Part shown: positions 14,722 to 22,096 of the stretch, one piece after another | Layout: each line of letters begins with the position of its first letter | How positions within the stretch are numbered: position 1 is the stretch's first letter | Source: an uncultured Prevotella sp. | Lineage (GTDB): Bacteria; Bacteroidota; Bacteroidia; Bacteroidales; Bacteroidaceae | Length of the DNA: 22,096 nt | Assembly: GCA_946625715.1 (NCBI GenBank) | Contig: CAMOTK010000005.1 | Coordinates: forward strand, 1-22,096 | Reading direction: 5' to 3' | Program-made: the position numbers and the translations under genes | The notes under the pieces: generated by a model | Databases searched by the model: none | What the model was told of the DNA's origin: nothing | Seen by the model: only the letters and a program-made list of their open reading frames with translations

Positions 14722-16506
14722 ATGACAAGTCGCATCAAACCTATTATATTTTTTACCCTCTTGATTATCGCCTTGGTTGGCTGCACGGGCAAAAGCAAGC
14801 AAACCAAGTCGGCCCTCAAACTGCCTGTTGACACGGTCTACACCGAGCAGGCCGCCATGAATATCTATGAAACACAGCCGGCCCGCGCACTGGCCATCAT
14901 CGACTCGGCAGAGATTGTGGGCAACCTCTCCAACTTCCGCGCCCAACTGTTGCGAGCCAAGGTGTTCAGCCATTCTACGGGCGAAACCCATCAGGACAGC
15001 GCCATGCTGATAGGTCAGGCCCTGCTCAACCACGACTCGGTAGAAGCCAGCCCCATGCTCCAGCGCGAAGTGCTCGAGCTACTGGTCAACACGGCCCGCA
15101 TGCAGCACAACGACGAGCAGTGGCTGCACTGGGCGATAGCCCTGGCCGACCTCAGTCGCCAACAGGGCAACGAGACCGAGGCCCTGCGCACCGACGCCGA
15201 GATAGGCATTGTGCTCACCCACCTGGGCCGCCTCTACGAAGGCATGGAGAAGCTGGACCACGCCATCAGCCAGCTCGACGGAAAGAACCGCTTCAACGAG
15301 TTCAACGCCTCGATTATCGTCATGAAGCGCAAAATCAATGTGCTATCGGAGCAGGGACGCTATGCCGAAATCATCCCCCTGGCCGAGCACATCATCGAAC
15401 GCCTGTTTGAATACAAGAACCTGCCCTCGCAGTTTGCCGACGGCTCCTACCGCGAGCCCAAGACTGAGAAGGCCCGCGAAGACTACATCGACTTCTACCA
15501 CGCCCAGGCTATGGGCTTCCTGGCCTATGCCTACGCCATGACCGACGATGTGGCCAAGGCCCGACAGTACACCAACATGTTTGAGCACACCGCCTACGGC
15601 CAGTCGTTCGACGGCCGCAAGATGATTGCACCCACGTGGTGCCAGTTGGGCGAATACGACAAGATGTTTGCCGTTTACAATGAGATGGAGCAGTACCTCA
15701 AGGGCGACACCATCAACGACTACTACGCCACCATGCTACGCGGCCACGCCATTGCCGCAGACGCCCGTGGACAGCTGACCGAGAGCCGCAACTACTGGCG
15801 CCGCTATGCCCACCTCATCAAGTGCCTGAACGACACGCTCCTGGCCAGCGGCGCACAAATCTATGCCGCCACCTACCATGCACAGGAGCAGCAGCAAGCC
15901 ATACAGGAGCAGGAAGAGGAGACCATGCGCTTCCGACTGATGGCATGGGCCGGCGGTATCATTGCCCTGCTCACCATCGGCGTGGCTATCTTCTTCTCGC
16001 AGCAGCGCCGCATTCTCCATAAGAAAAACCGCGTGCTGGTACAGCAGATTTCGGAAGCCCTCGAACTGCGCGAGAAATACGAAGCCCTGCAAAACCAGCA
16101 GGAACCGGTCGAGAACACCGAGCAGACTGCTGCCAACGGCTCCACCGACTTGGACAACATGAGTCTGGAAGACCTCTCGCTCTACCTGCGCAATGCCATC
16201 AAGCGCGAGCAACTGTTCCTCAATCCGCAGTTTGGCCGGCAGGCCGCCATCGACCACTTCCACGTGTCGAAGGAACGCATAGGCTCAGCCTTCGCACAGG
16301 GCAGCAGCTACAGTTCCATTTCCGACTTCATTCGCGACTGCCGCCTCGACTACGCCTGCCACCTGTTGGTCAGCCAGCCCAACCTCAGCGTGAAGGCCGT
16401 AGCGGCTGAGTCGGGCTTCAGCTATGCCAGTACTTTTGCCATCGATTTCAAGAACAAGTATTCGGTCACGCCCACCGAATACCGCAACCTGAAGAATCAG
16501 AACTAA
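14722..16506 (+). CDS. Membrane-bound TPR-AraC family transcription regulator
   Basis: The product is 594 residues. The N terminus is a signal peptide with a lipobox-like end (L18-V-G-C21). Residues about 40-390 are helical, with TPR-like repeats (e.g. ALAIIDSAE, EGMEKLDHAI, AFVYNEME-like turns). One transmembrane helix spans about 407-425, followed by a basic stop-transfer and coiled coil (430-460). The C terminus (485-592) is an AraC-type double helix-turn-helix, with the signature SVKAVAAESGFSY ... TPTEYR. The layout is common in Bacteroidota: a periplasmic sensor joined through the membrane to a DNA-binding domain, lacking a kinase. It likely controls the operon starting at 16713. The lipobox combined with a later TM helix is unusual. 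Confidence 0.88.
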   Translation: MTSRIKPIIFFTLLIIALVGCTGKSKQTKSALKLPVDTVYTEQAAMNIYETQPARALAIIDSAEIVGNLSNFRAQLLRAKVFSHSTGETHQDSAMLIGQALLNHDSVEASPMLQREVLELLVNTARMQHNDEQWLHWAIALADLSRQQGNETEALRTDAEIGIVLTHLGRLYEGMEKLDHAISQLDGKNRFNEFNASIIVMKRKINVLSEQGRYAEIIPLAEHIIERLFEYKNLPSQFADGSYREPKTEKAREDYIDFYHAQAMGFLAYAYAMTDDVAKARQYTNMFEHTAYGQSFDGRKMIAPTWCQLGEYDKMFAVYNEMEQYLKGDTINDYYATMLRGHAIAADARGQLTESRNYWRRYAHLIKCLNDTLLASGAQIYAATYHAQEQQQAIQEQEEETMRFRLMAWAGGIIALLTIGVAIFFSQQRRILHKKNRVLVQQISEALELREKYEALQNQQEPVENTEQTAANGSTDLDNMSLEDLSLYLRNAIKREQLFLNPQFGRQAAIDHFHVSKERIGSAFAQGSSYSSISDFIRDCRLDYACHLLVSQPNLSVKAVAAESGFSYASTFAIDFKNKYSVTPTEYRNLKNQN

Positions 16507-16521
16507 AAAAATTTGGGTTGA

Positions 16522-16541
16522 TTCTTATAAATGTATAAGAA
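16522..16541 (+). terminator. AT-rich 8-bp inverted repeat after the regulator gene
   Basis: TTCTTATA-AATG-TATAAGAA is a perfect 8-bp stem with a 4-nt loop, 15 bp after the regulator stop. No U-run follows, so it could be either a weak terminator or a palindromic protein-binding site. Confidence 0.35.
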
Positions 16542-16550
16542 ACACCCGAC

Positions 16551-16627
16551 GTTTAGGGATTGACCGCCCGGCGTTTAATTCTGTCTTTGCAGTTAAGAAT
16601 TTGTCGGAAAAGCGTTAAGGATTTGTC
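16551..16627 (+). promoter_or_regulatory. Four direct repeats upstream of the secreted-protein operon, candidate operator
   Basis: Four related 13-14-bp sites start at 16551 (GTTTAGGGATTGAC), 16573 (GTTTAATTCTGTC), 16592 (GTTAAGAATTTGTC) and 16614 (GTTAAGGATTTGTC). Sites 3 and 4 differ at one base; the start-to-start spacing is 22, 19 and 22 bp, close to two helical turns. The first two are also preceded by CCCGAC / CCCGGC. They lie just upstream of the promoter at 16658, between the AraC-type regulator and the operon, where AraC-family activators typically bind direct repeats. Confidence 0.6.
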
Positions 16628-16657
16628 TTTTTAGTTGTATATTTGAATTAAAAACGA

Positions 16658-16665
16658 TAAATTTG
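16658..16665 (+). promoter_or_regulatory. Bacteroidota promoter of the secreted-protein operon
   Basis: TAAATTTG matches TAnnTTTG, with TTG at 16635-16637 giving a spacer of 20 bp. A second match, TATATTTG, lies at 16638-16645. The A-rich leader runs to the ATG at 16713. Confidence 0.55.
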
Positions 16666-16712
16666 CAACAATTCGAAACAAAACAATTAAAAATAAAAAC
16701 AGATTAACGCTT

Positions 16713-19031
16713 ATGAAGAAAACGTTTTTACTCATTGCAACGGCCCTGCTCGCTTCGACAGGAGCATGGGCTCAGACCGACGTCACGGCGCAGTACATTC
16801 CCAACGCCGACTTCGAGAGTTGTGAGGCACTGCCCATTGTAGACTACCACGACAACCAAAAGAATATAGACATCAAGAAAATCGAAGTATGGCCCCACAG
16901 TAGCGAAGAAAAAGGCACTGACTACGAAGCAGCGGGCTGGAAACTGGTAAGCCCATTGACCAGTGCCAATGCTGGTGTGGTCACCTACGGCGTCAACATC
17001 CAGTCGGGCCGATGGGCTACAGCAGGCGAGCCTGGACCGACAAAGGGCATCACCGGAACAAAAGGCCTGTGCTTCTGCGGCAACAACGGTGTGGTCTACC
17101 AGCAGGCCAACGAAATCACACTGCCCGCAGGTACTTATAAACTGACGGTTAATCTGTATGCCCGCAACGGTGTGAACACCAATCCCAGCCCCACCCAGCA
17201 GGTTGTGAACATCAAGACTGGTTTCATGCCCACCGGCGGCACCATCGACAATCTGATTCCCCTGCAGCGTAAGAGCGCTCAGTTCACCAGCAACGATTGG
17301 GCCACCGAAGAGCTCGACATCGAACTGACTGAGCCCACCACGGGTCGTTTCCAGATTTCCTACGGCACCAGCTATTACGTGATTGTCGACAACATCAAGC
17401 TGGAGAGCTTCGGCAGCGTGGTCACCACCCCACTGCTTAATGCTACGGAAAAGGCAGAAGCCTTGAATAAGGAACTGAACAACAACACTCTGACCACGGC
17501 TATCGCAGCCGCCAACGAGTTCCTGGCCAATCCTACCAACCAAGACGACGTGGCCACTCAGACCAGCAGCATGTATGCCGCTATGGCCACAGCCCTGGCT
17601 GCTGCCACATCGCCTGTGAACATCACCGCGGCATACTTGGAGAACGCCTCGTTCGAGACCAGCAAATCAGAACCTTGGGAAGGCAGCATTGAAGTTTGCG
17701 AACCGCTCGACAAATCTACATATATAGTAGGTACGAACCACGCTGAGACCAAGTCGCTCAAGCAGACCATCGAACACCTGCCTGCAGGCTTCTATCTGCT
17801 CGACGCCAAACTTCGTGGCAACGCCAGCATGCTCTTAGGCACCACCAAGACCACCTGTAAGGGCGGCACCAAAGCCAACAGCCTCTACCTGCGCGTCAAC
17901 GCCAATGTGCTCGAACTGAAAGAAGCCGGTTCGCTCGTCGTGGGTGCCGAAGCCAGCAACACGTTCGAAATCGACGACTTCCGCCTTTTCTACGGCAAGG
18001 ACGAGACTTCGCTGCTGGCCAAGGTTGAAGAAGTCCTGAAGGCCGATGCTGCTACCATCTTGTTCGAAAGCAAGTTCGCCAACATCACTGGTTCGGAGCG
18101 CGACAACCTGCAGTCGGCCGTCGAAGCCAACACCAACGACAAAGCCATGAGCATCGACATTCTCCAGACCACAATGACTGCCTTTGCCAACGCCAAGGAC
18201 GCCTACGACAACTGGGTCAAGGCCAAGACAAACGCCACCGGCTACAATCTGGCAGCTTTCCCCTTCTGCGTTGCCGACTACTACGAGCAGATTCAGACGC
18301 TCCTCGCCAGCCAGCCTACTTCTGCCGACGAGGCCAAGGCCAACGCCACGGCACTGAACGCTGCTTGCAACAATCTCTACGTCTCTAATGCCTACGCAGA
18401 GGGTGTTTCAAACCGCGTAGACTTTACCAATAAGATAGTTGGCGCCAACGCCACAGGTACAACCCCTGACCAGGCTTGGACCTTCAGTGCCATGACCATC
18501 CGCACCGACAAGAGCAGTGCCGCCTACGTCAATCCGAAGACCAACGAGAAGGATGTTGCCTTCTACGGCGTCACCACCGACTACTACCGCGCCAGCGCCA
18601 CGGGCAGCGCCTATATGGAGCAGACCATTGCCAACATGCCGGCCGGCAAGTACGTGTTTGCCGTAGCCATGATGGCCAGCACGGGCGAGAAGGTCGACAT
18701 CCGCATCGACGGCCAGAAGATGTCCACCAACTTCACGGGCTCTGGCACGCTCAGTTCCGCCGCCTGGAAGGAAGTGGTTGTTGGCTTCGAGAAAGCTGCA
18801 GCAGGCAACCTGACCATCCGTCTCGAGAGCACCTTTGCCGCCAACTACAAGGAATGGTATGCTGAGAACCTGCGTCTTTTTGGCTACGATAGCATCAACG
18901 AGCAGTCGGGCATCAGCACCGTTAAGGCCGACAACGCCAACCTGAAGGTCTACAACTTGCAGGGTCGCCGCGTGGCTCGTCCCGCAAAGGGCCTCTACAT
19001 CGTAGGCGGCAAGAAAGTGATGTTCAAGTAA
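16713..19031 (+). CDS. Large secreted multidomain protein with Prevotella-type C-terminal tail
   Basis: The product is 772 residues. A signal peptide (1-20, cleavage AWA^QTD) is followed by three beta-rich, carbohydrate-binding-like modules at about 22-233, 303-428 and 565-726. Each shows the pattern of an N(A/)DFE or NASFET start, an LPAGxY(K/L)L strand and a final DN/DDF-x-L-x-(S)F strand. Helical, FIVAR-like spacers lie at about 240-300 and 430-560. The last 30 residues (VYNLQGRRVARPAKGLYIV ... KK) match the tail widely seen on exported Prevotella proteins and shared with the 319-aa protein downstream. No catalytic site is recognisable; binding or structural roles at the cell surface are plausible. 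First gene of a probable operon. Confidence 0.75.
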   Translation: MKKTFLLIATALLASTGAWAQTDVTAQYIPNADFESCEALPIVDYHDNQKNIDIKKIEVWPHSSEEKGTDYEAAGWKLVSPLTSANAGVVTYGVNIQSGRWATAGEPGPTKGITGTKGLCFCGNNGVVYQQANEITLPAGTYKLTVNLYARNGVNTNPSPTQQVVNIKTGFMPTGGTIDNLIPLQRKSAQFTSNDWATEELDIELTEPTTGRFQISYGTSYYVIVDNIKLESFGSVVTTPLLNATEKAEALNKELNNNTLTTAIAAANEFLANPTNQDDVATQTSSMYAAMATALAAATSPVNITAAYLENASFETSKSEPWEGSIEVCEPLDKSTYIVGTNHAETKSLKQTIEHLPAGFYLLDAKLRGNASMLLGTTKTTCKGGTKANSLYLRVNANVLELKEAGSLVVGAEASNTFEIDDFRLFYGKDETSLLAKVEEVLKADAATILFESKFANITGSERDNLQSAVEANTNDKAMSIDILQTTMTAFANAKDAYDNWVKAKTNATGYNLAAFPFCVADYYEQIQTLLASQPTSADEAKANATALNAACNNLYVSNAYAEGVSNRVDFTNKIVGANATGTTPDQAWTFSAMTIRTDKSSAAYVNPKTNEKDVAFYGVTTDYYRASATGSAYMEQTIANMPAGKYVFAVAMMASTGEKVDIRIDGQKMSTNFTGSGTLSSAAWKEVVVGFEKAAAGNLTIRLESTFAANYKEWYAENLRLFGYDSINEQSGISTVKADNANLKVYNLQGRRVARPAKGLYIVGGKKVMFK

Positions 19032-19058
19032 GAAGAAAAACCTCATCATTATCAAAAG

Positions 19059-20234
19059 ATGACAAGAACAGCCTTCATATTCTGGTTTGCAGCATGTCTG
19101 CTCTTCCCGCTCACATCCTGGGCGGAAGAGCAGACCATGCAGCAGCCCGACAGTGTGGCCGCCAGAGACTACATCAAGGCCAGTCTGCTTGTCATCGAGC
19201 CTGCAGCCGACGCCGAAGCACTCAACGGTCTCTGCGCCCTGCGCATACAGTGCCAGAAGGAGCGCATGGACTACTGCTTCACCTTCCAGACCAACAACCA
19301 GAAGTACGGACCGGCCAACTTCTTTAAAAGCCAGCTCAAAGGCGGTTTCAGCAACATGTCGACAACTGCCTTCCTGGAAGCGCAGAAAGAGGCCGGGCAC
19401 GGCGTCAAGCAGTATGCGCTGAACCTCTCGTGCGACGAGAAGGTGCAGCTCTGGCAGGTGGTCGACGAAGAGCTGGCCTTAGGTTTCAACCGCACCTACG
19501 ACTATCTGCACACGCAGAGCACGTCGATGATTGTCTATCTCATCAATCGCGCACTCAGTCAGCCCATCGAGTACAACACCCTCGACGGACAGACGCAGCG
19601 TTCGCTACGCGACCGTATGCTGGCTTCGGCAAGCAACCCCTGGAACGCCTTCATCTGGCAAACCGTGATGGGCACCAATGCCGACAGCATAGAGCCGCTC
19701 ACCTACCTACTCACACCGCAGCAGCTCCCTGCAGTGATGCAGCAAGCCACTGTCGGACAGTCAAGCCGCCATCTGATTACGACGGCTGGCGAAACACTCG
19801 TCGAAGCCCTGAAGCCGGCACCGGCCAACAAGGGGCTCACTCCCACCCTTTTGTTTTCCTTATTATTATTAGTAACACTATGCATTACCGTTCTCCAGCT
19901 CCGCAAGCGATGCTGGACGTGGTTGCCCCTTGCACTCGACGTATTGCTTCTCGTGGTCCACACGGTCGTGAGCATGGCCCTGCTGTGGCTCGTGAACTTT
20001 ACACAGCAAGAGGCAACCACTTGGAACTGGTATCTCGTGGTCTTCAATCCACTCCCCCTGCTGCTGTGGCTCTGCCTGCCGCGGTGGCGACAGTGGGTGT
20101 GCCGCTGCACACTGCTCGTCTGGGCCGTGTTCATCCTGCTCACACCCTTCATCCCGCAGCTCGACCTGCCCCACGCCCTGTTCGTGGCCTGTCTTGCCCT
20201 GCGCCTTGCAATGAAAGCGTTTGAAAAAAAATAA
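19059..20234 (+). CDS. Divergent DUF4105/Lnb-like membrane protein, catalytic residues apparently lost
   Basis: The product is 391 residues: a signal peptide (1-22), a periplasmic domain (about 35-255) and four to five C-terminal transmembrane helices (about 264-385). The layout and the segments KASLLVIEP, ALRIQ, FNRTYDYL and WNWYLVVFNPLPLLLWL resemble DUF4105 proteins, whose member Lnb N-acylates lipoproteins in Bacteroides. In family members the first block normally reads GHTALRV and the second DNCTTR. Here they read GLCALRI (57-63) and TQSTSM (152-157), so the presumed catalytic His and Cys are replaced by Leu and Ser. The protein may be a non-catalytic paralogue with a binding role. The gene sits 27 bp after the large secreted-protein gene and 29 bp before the next. 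The family call rests on recalled motifs and is moderate. Confidence 0.6.
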   Translation: MTRTAFIFWFAACLLFPLTSWAEEQTMQQPDSVAARDYIKASLLVIEPAADAEALNGLCALRIQCQKERMDYCFTFQTNNQKYGPANFFKSQLKGGFSNMSTTAFLEAQKEAGHGVKQYALNLSCDEKVQLWQVVDEELALGFNRTYDYLHTQSTSMIVYLINRALSQPIEYNTLDGQTQRSLRDRMLASASNPWNAFIWQTVMGTNADSIEPLTYLLTPQQLPAVMQQATVGQSSRHLITTAGETLVEALKPAPANKGLTPTLLFSLLLLVTLCITVLQLRKRCWTWLPLALDVLLLVVHTVVSMALLWLVNFTQQEATTWNWYLVVFNPLPLLLWLCLPRWRQWVCRCTLLVWAVFILLTPFIPQLDLPHALFVACLALRLAMKAFEKK

Positions 20235-20263
20235 ATTATAAAAAAAAAGAAAGGAAAAAGGTT

Positions 20264-21223
20264 ATGAAAAAGAATTCTACTTTCAAAAGAATGGCTGCCA
20301 TCGCACTTCTCGTGATGGGCGGCTCAGTGGCTACTTATGCCGACTATTTCCAGTGCATCTATGCTAAGGCCGACGTCTATCCCGCCGGTGCAGGCACCAT
20401 CTTCTTCGACTTCGGTCTGCAGGACTTTGCCGACGACAAATTTGCCGCATCTGGCGAAATCAAGCGTGTAGCCAATCTGGCTCCCGGCCAGGCTTTCATC
20501 TTTGCCAAGGCTGCCGAAGGTTGGCTCTTTGCTGGTGTAGCCCGCGATGCCGATAAGAACGGACAGTTCACCAACGAAGGCGACAAGCATATTCACATCT
20601 GGTCGAACGGTTATTTTGATGCCATCTACGACAAGACCAAGTACGAGGACCCCAGTTCTTCCAGCGGTAGCATGAGATTGGCCGAACAAGCCTTGGCAAA
20701 CATGACCACGCCTACCGATCAGGTGTTTGCCGTATTCACAAAGGGCGCCGTTGCCTATCGTGCCGTTGGTCAGGAAGCTTGGGGTAAGGTTTATTCCAGC
20801 AAACTCGACAACACTATCGGCGACGAAGTAACGTTCTCGGCCTATGGCGACAGCGAGGCTCCCGAAGGCGGTGGCATAAAGTACTATAAGTTCAGCCACT
20901 GGACCAATGCCAAAGGCGAAAAGGTTGGCGAAACCCGCGAACTCAAGGTGAAGGTCACCACTGGCATGGAAGTCTACTACGCCAACTTCGTGGAAACCAC
21001 TCAAAAAGATTTTGCAGATAGCGGCGAGAAGGACGACCCCAACAAGATTGACTGGGGCAACGAGCAGAGCGGCGGCGGCAACTTCCCGTGGGACCCCTTT
21101 GCAGTTGAGAGCATCAAGGCCGACAAGGCCAGCGACGTCTTCTTCAACCTGAAGGGTCAGCGCGTGGCTCAGCCCACGAAGGGCCTCTTCATCAAGAACG
21201 GCAAGAAGTACATTGTGAAATAA
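20264..21223 (+). CDS. Small secreted protein with InlB-like repeat and Prevotella-type tail
   Basis: The product is 319 residues. A signal peptide (1-26, cleavage near TYA^DYF) precedes a domain beginning DVYPAGAGTIFFDFG. Residues about 186-243 resemble the bacterial InlB B-repeat / Flg_new type (GDEVTFSAYG, KYYKFSHWTN, MEVYYANFV), typical of surface proteins. A Ser/Gly and acidic linker (245-285) leads to the tail FFNLKGQRVAQPTKGLF (293-309) plus NGKK. The gene is preceded by an A/G-rich leader (AAGGAAAAAGG) that resembles a strong ribosome-binding region. Function is unknown; its place between the Lnb-like gene and the SusC-like gene suggests an accessory surface protein of the same system. 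Confidence 0.75.
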   Translation: MKKNSTFKRMAAIALLVMGGSVATYADYFQCIYAKADVYPAGAGTIFFDFGLQDFADDKFAASGEIKRVANLAPGQAFIFAKAAEGWLFAGVARDADKNGQFTNEGDKHIHIWSNGYFDAIYDKTKYEDPSSSSGSMRLAEQALANMTTPTDQVFAVFTKGAVAYRAVGQEAWGKVYSSKLDNTIGDEVTFSAYGDSEAPEGGGIKYYKFSHWTNAKGEKVGETRELKVKVTTGMEVYYANFVETTQKDFADSGEKDDPNKIDWGNEQSGGGNFPWDPFAVESIKADKASDVFFNLKGQRVAQPTKGLFIKNGKKYIVK

Positions 21224-21251
21224 GAACGAAACACTCTAAACCCTACTGTTT

Positions 21252-22096
21252 ATGCACAGAAGCAAATGTCTGCTCATACTGCTCTTCACCACTATTCTGG
21301 CTTTCGCACAGACAGCTGACGTGGTGACAGGCACTATCGTCGACGAGACGGGCGAGCCACTCATTGGCGCCACGCTCCGACTACAGTCATCCAATCACGG
21401 CACCATCACCGACGTCAACGGCGGGTTCACACTGCCGGCAGCAGAACCGGGCGAGAAGGTCGTCATCTCCTACGTGGGCTATGAGACGCAGAACATCGAG
21501 GTCAGACGACTGGCCAAGATGAAGCGCGTGGTCTTGAAGCCCGACCAGGGACAGATGCTCGACAACGTCGTGGTCACGGGCATGCAGCGCATGGACAAGC
21601 GCCTGTTCACTGGTGCCACCACCCGCGTCAGCGCCGAGGATGCCAAAATCGACGGTCTGGCCGACATCAGCCGCTCGCTCGAAGGACGCGCAGCAGGTGT
21701 GTCTGTGCAGAACATCACGGGTACGTTTGGTACCGCGCCCCGCATCAGGGTGCGCGGTGCCACTTCCATCTACGGCAGTTCCAAGCCGCTATGGGTGGTC
21801 GACGGCGTCATCATCGACGACGTGACCGACATTTCGGCCGACGCCTTGTCGAGCGGCGATGCCGAGACGCTCATCTCGTCGGCCATTGCCGGTTTGAACT
21901 CCGACGACATCGAGTCGTTCCAGATTCTGAAGGACGGCTCGGCCACCTCTATCTATGGTGCACGCGCCATGTCGGGCGTCATTGTGGTGACCACCAAGAA
22001 GGGCAGCGCCGGCAAGAGCCGCGTCAGCTACACTGGCGAGTACACCATGCGCCTGAAGCCCAGCTACCGCAACTTCAACATCATGAACTCGCAGGA
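21252..22096 (+). CDS. SusC/RagA-family TonB-dependent outer-membrane transporter, 3' end missing
   Basis: 281 codons are visible before the window ends. A signal peptide (1-19, cleavage AFA^QT) is followed by a carboxypeptidase-like regulatory domain (about 23-97; GTIVDETGEPLIGATL, SYVGYE), a TonB-box region (DNVVVTGMQ, 104-112) and a plug domain from about 118 (RSLEGRAAGVSVQN, RIRVRGATSIYG, WVVDGVIIDD, ILKDGSATSIYGARAMSG). The plug has an additional segment (ISADALSSGDAETLISSA, 194-211) before LNSDDIESF. Such proteins import glycans or peptides together with a SusD/RagB lipoprotein, expected just outside the window. The ATG lies 28 bp after the previous gene, so it is probably in the same operon. 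Confidence 0.92.
   Translation, partial: MHRSKCLLILLFTTILAFAQTADVVTGTIVDETGEPLIGATLRLQSSNHGTITDVNGGFTLPAAEPGEKVVISYVGYETQNIEVRRLAKMKRVVLKPDQGQMLDNVVVTGMQRMDKRLFTGATTRVSAEDAKIDGLADISRSLEGRAAGVSVQNITGTFGTAPRIRVRGATSIYGSSKPLWVVDGVIIDDVTDISADALSSGDAETLISSAIAGLNSDDIESFQILKDGSATSIYGARAMSGVIVVTTKKGSAGKSRVSYTGEYTMRLKPSYRNFNIMNSQ

Overview
The window looks like a Bacteroidota chromosome, most likely Prevotella or a close relative. The grounds are promoters of the TAnnTTTG type, A-rich leaders with little Shine-Dalgarno sequence, a SusC/RagA-type TonB-dependent transporter, a TPR-transmembrane-AraC regulator, and secreted proteins ending in the GQRVAQPTKGLxIxNGKK-type tail common in Prevotella. Coding regions are GC-rich while the intergenic DNA is AT-rich. 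No rRNA, tRNA, transposase, phage gene or CRISPR array was seen, and no gene-free gap exceeds 300 bp.

Layout. (1) Bases 1-10661 hold a tightly packed + strand run: the 3' part of an alpha-2-macroglobulin-like protein (5' end outside the window), a three-domain DUF1573 protein, the GTPase MeaB, IspH, a secreted subtilisin-like protease and a hotdog thioesterase. Several junctions overlap (ATGA, TAATG). (2) Bases 10681-13065 on the - strand hold an OadA/PycB-like carboxyltransferase followed by an HD-domain protein, with a strong hairpin between them. (3) A divergent promoter region leads to a small + strand lipoprotein gene, which converges on queF. Between these two lies an AT-rich heptanucleotide-repeat island containing a perfect 41-bp inverted repeat. 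(4) queF (- strand) is preceded by what reads as a complete preQ1-I riboswitch touching the start codon. (5) From 14722 to the end on the + strand lie a membrane-bound TPR-AraC regulator, a 206-bp control region with four similar direct repeats about 20 bp apart, and then a probable operon: a 772-aa secreted multidomain protein, a divergent DUF4105/Lnb-like membrane protein that seems to lack the family's catalytic residues, a 319-aa secreted protein, and a SusC-like receptor running off the end.

How the parts may work together. Region 1 mixes envelope proteins with housekeeping enzymes (isoprenoid synthesis, methylmalonyl-CoA mutase maintenance). Region 5 looks like a regulated cell-surface locus: a sensor-regulator, two exported proteins with the same C-terminal tail, a membrane protein of the lipoprotein-acylation family and an outer-membrane transporter. 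This locus is the best candidate in the window for an undescribed system; its substrate is not evident.

The most notable non-coding signals are the preQ1-I riboswitch, the heptamer repeats (two 42-bp, frame-neutral arrays inside the macroglobulin gene and one array supplying the stop codons of two convergent genes), and the repeated putative operator. All family assignments come from reading motifs; no database search was run.
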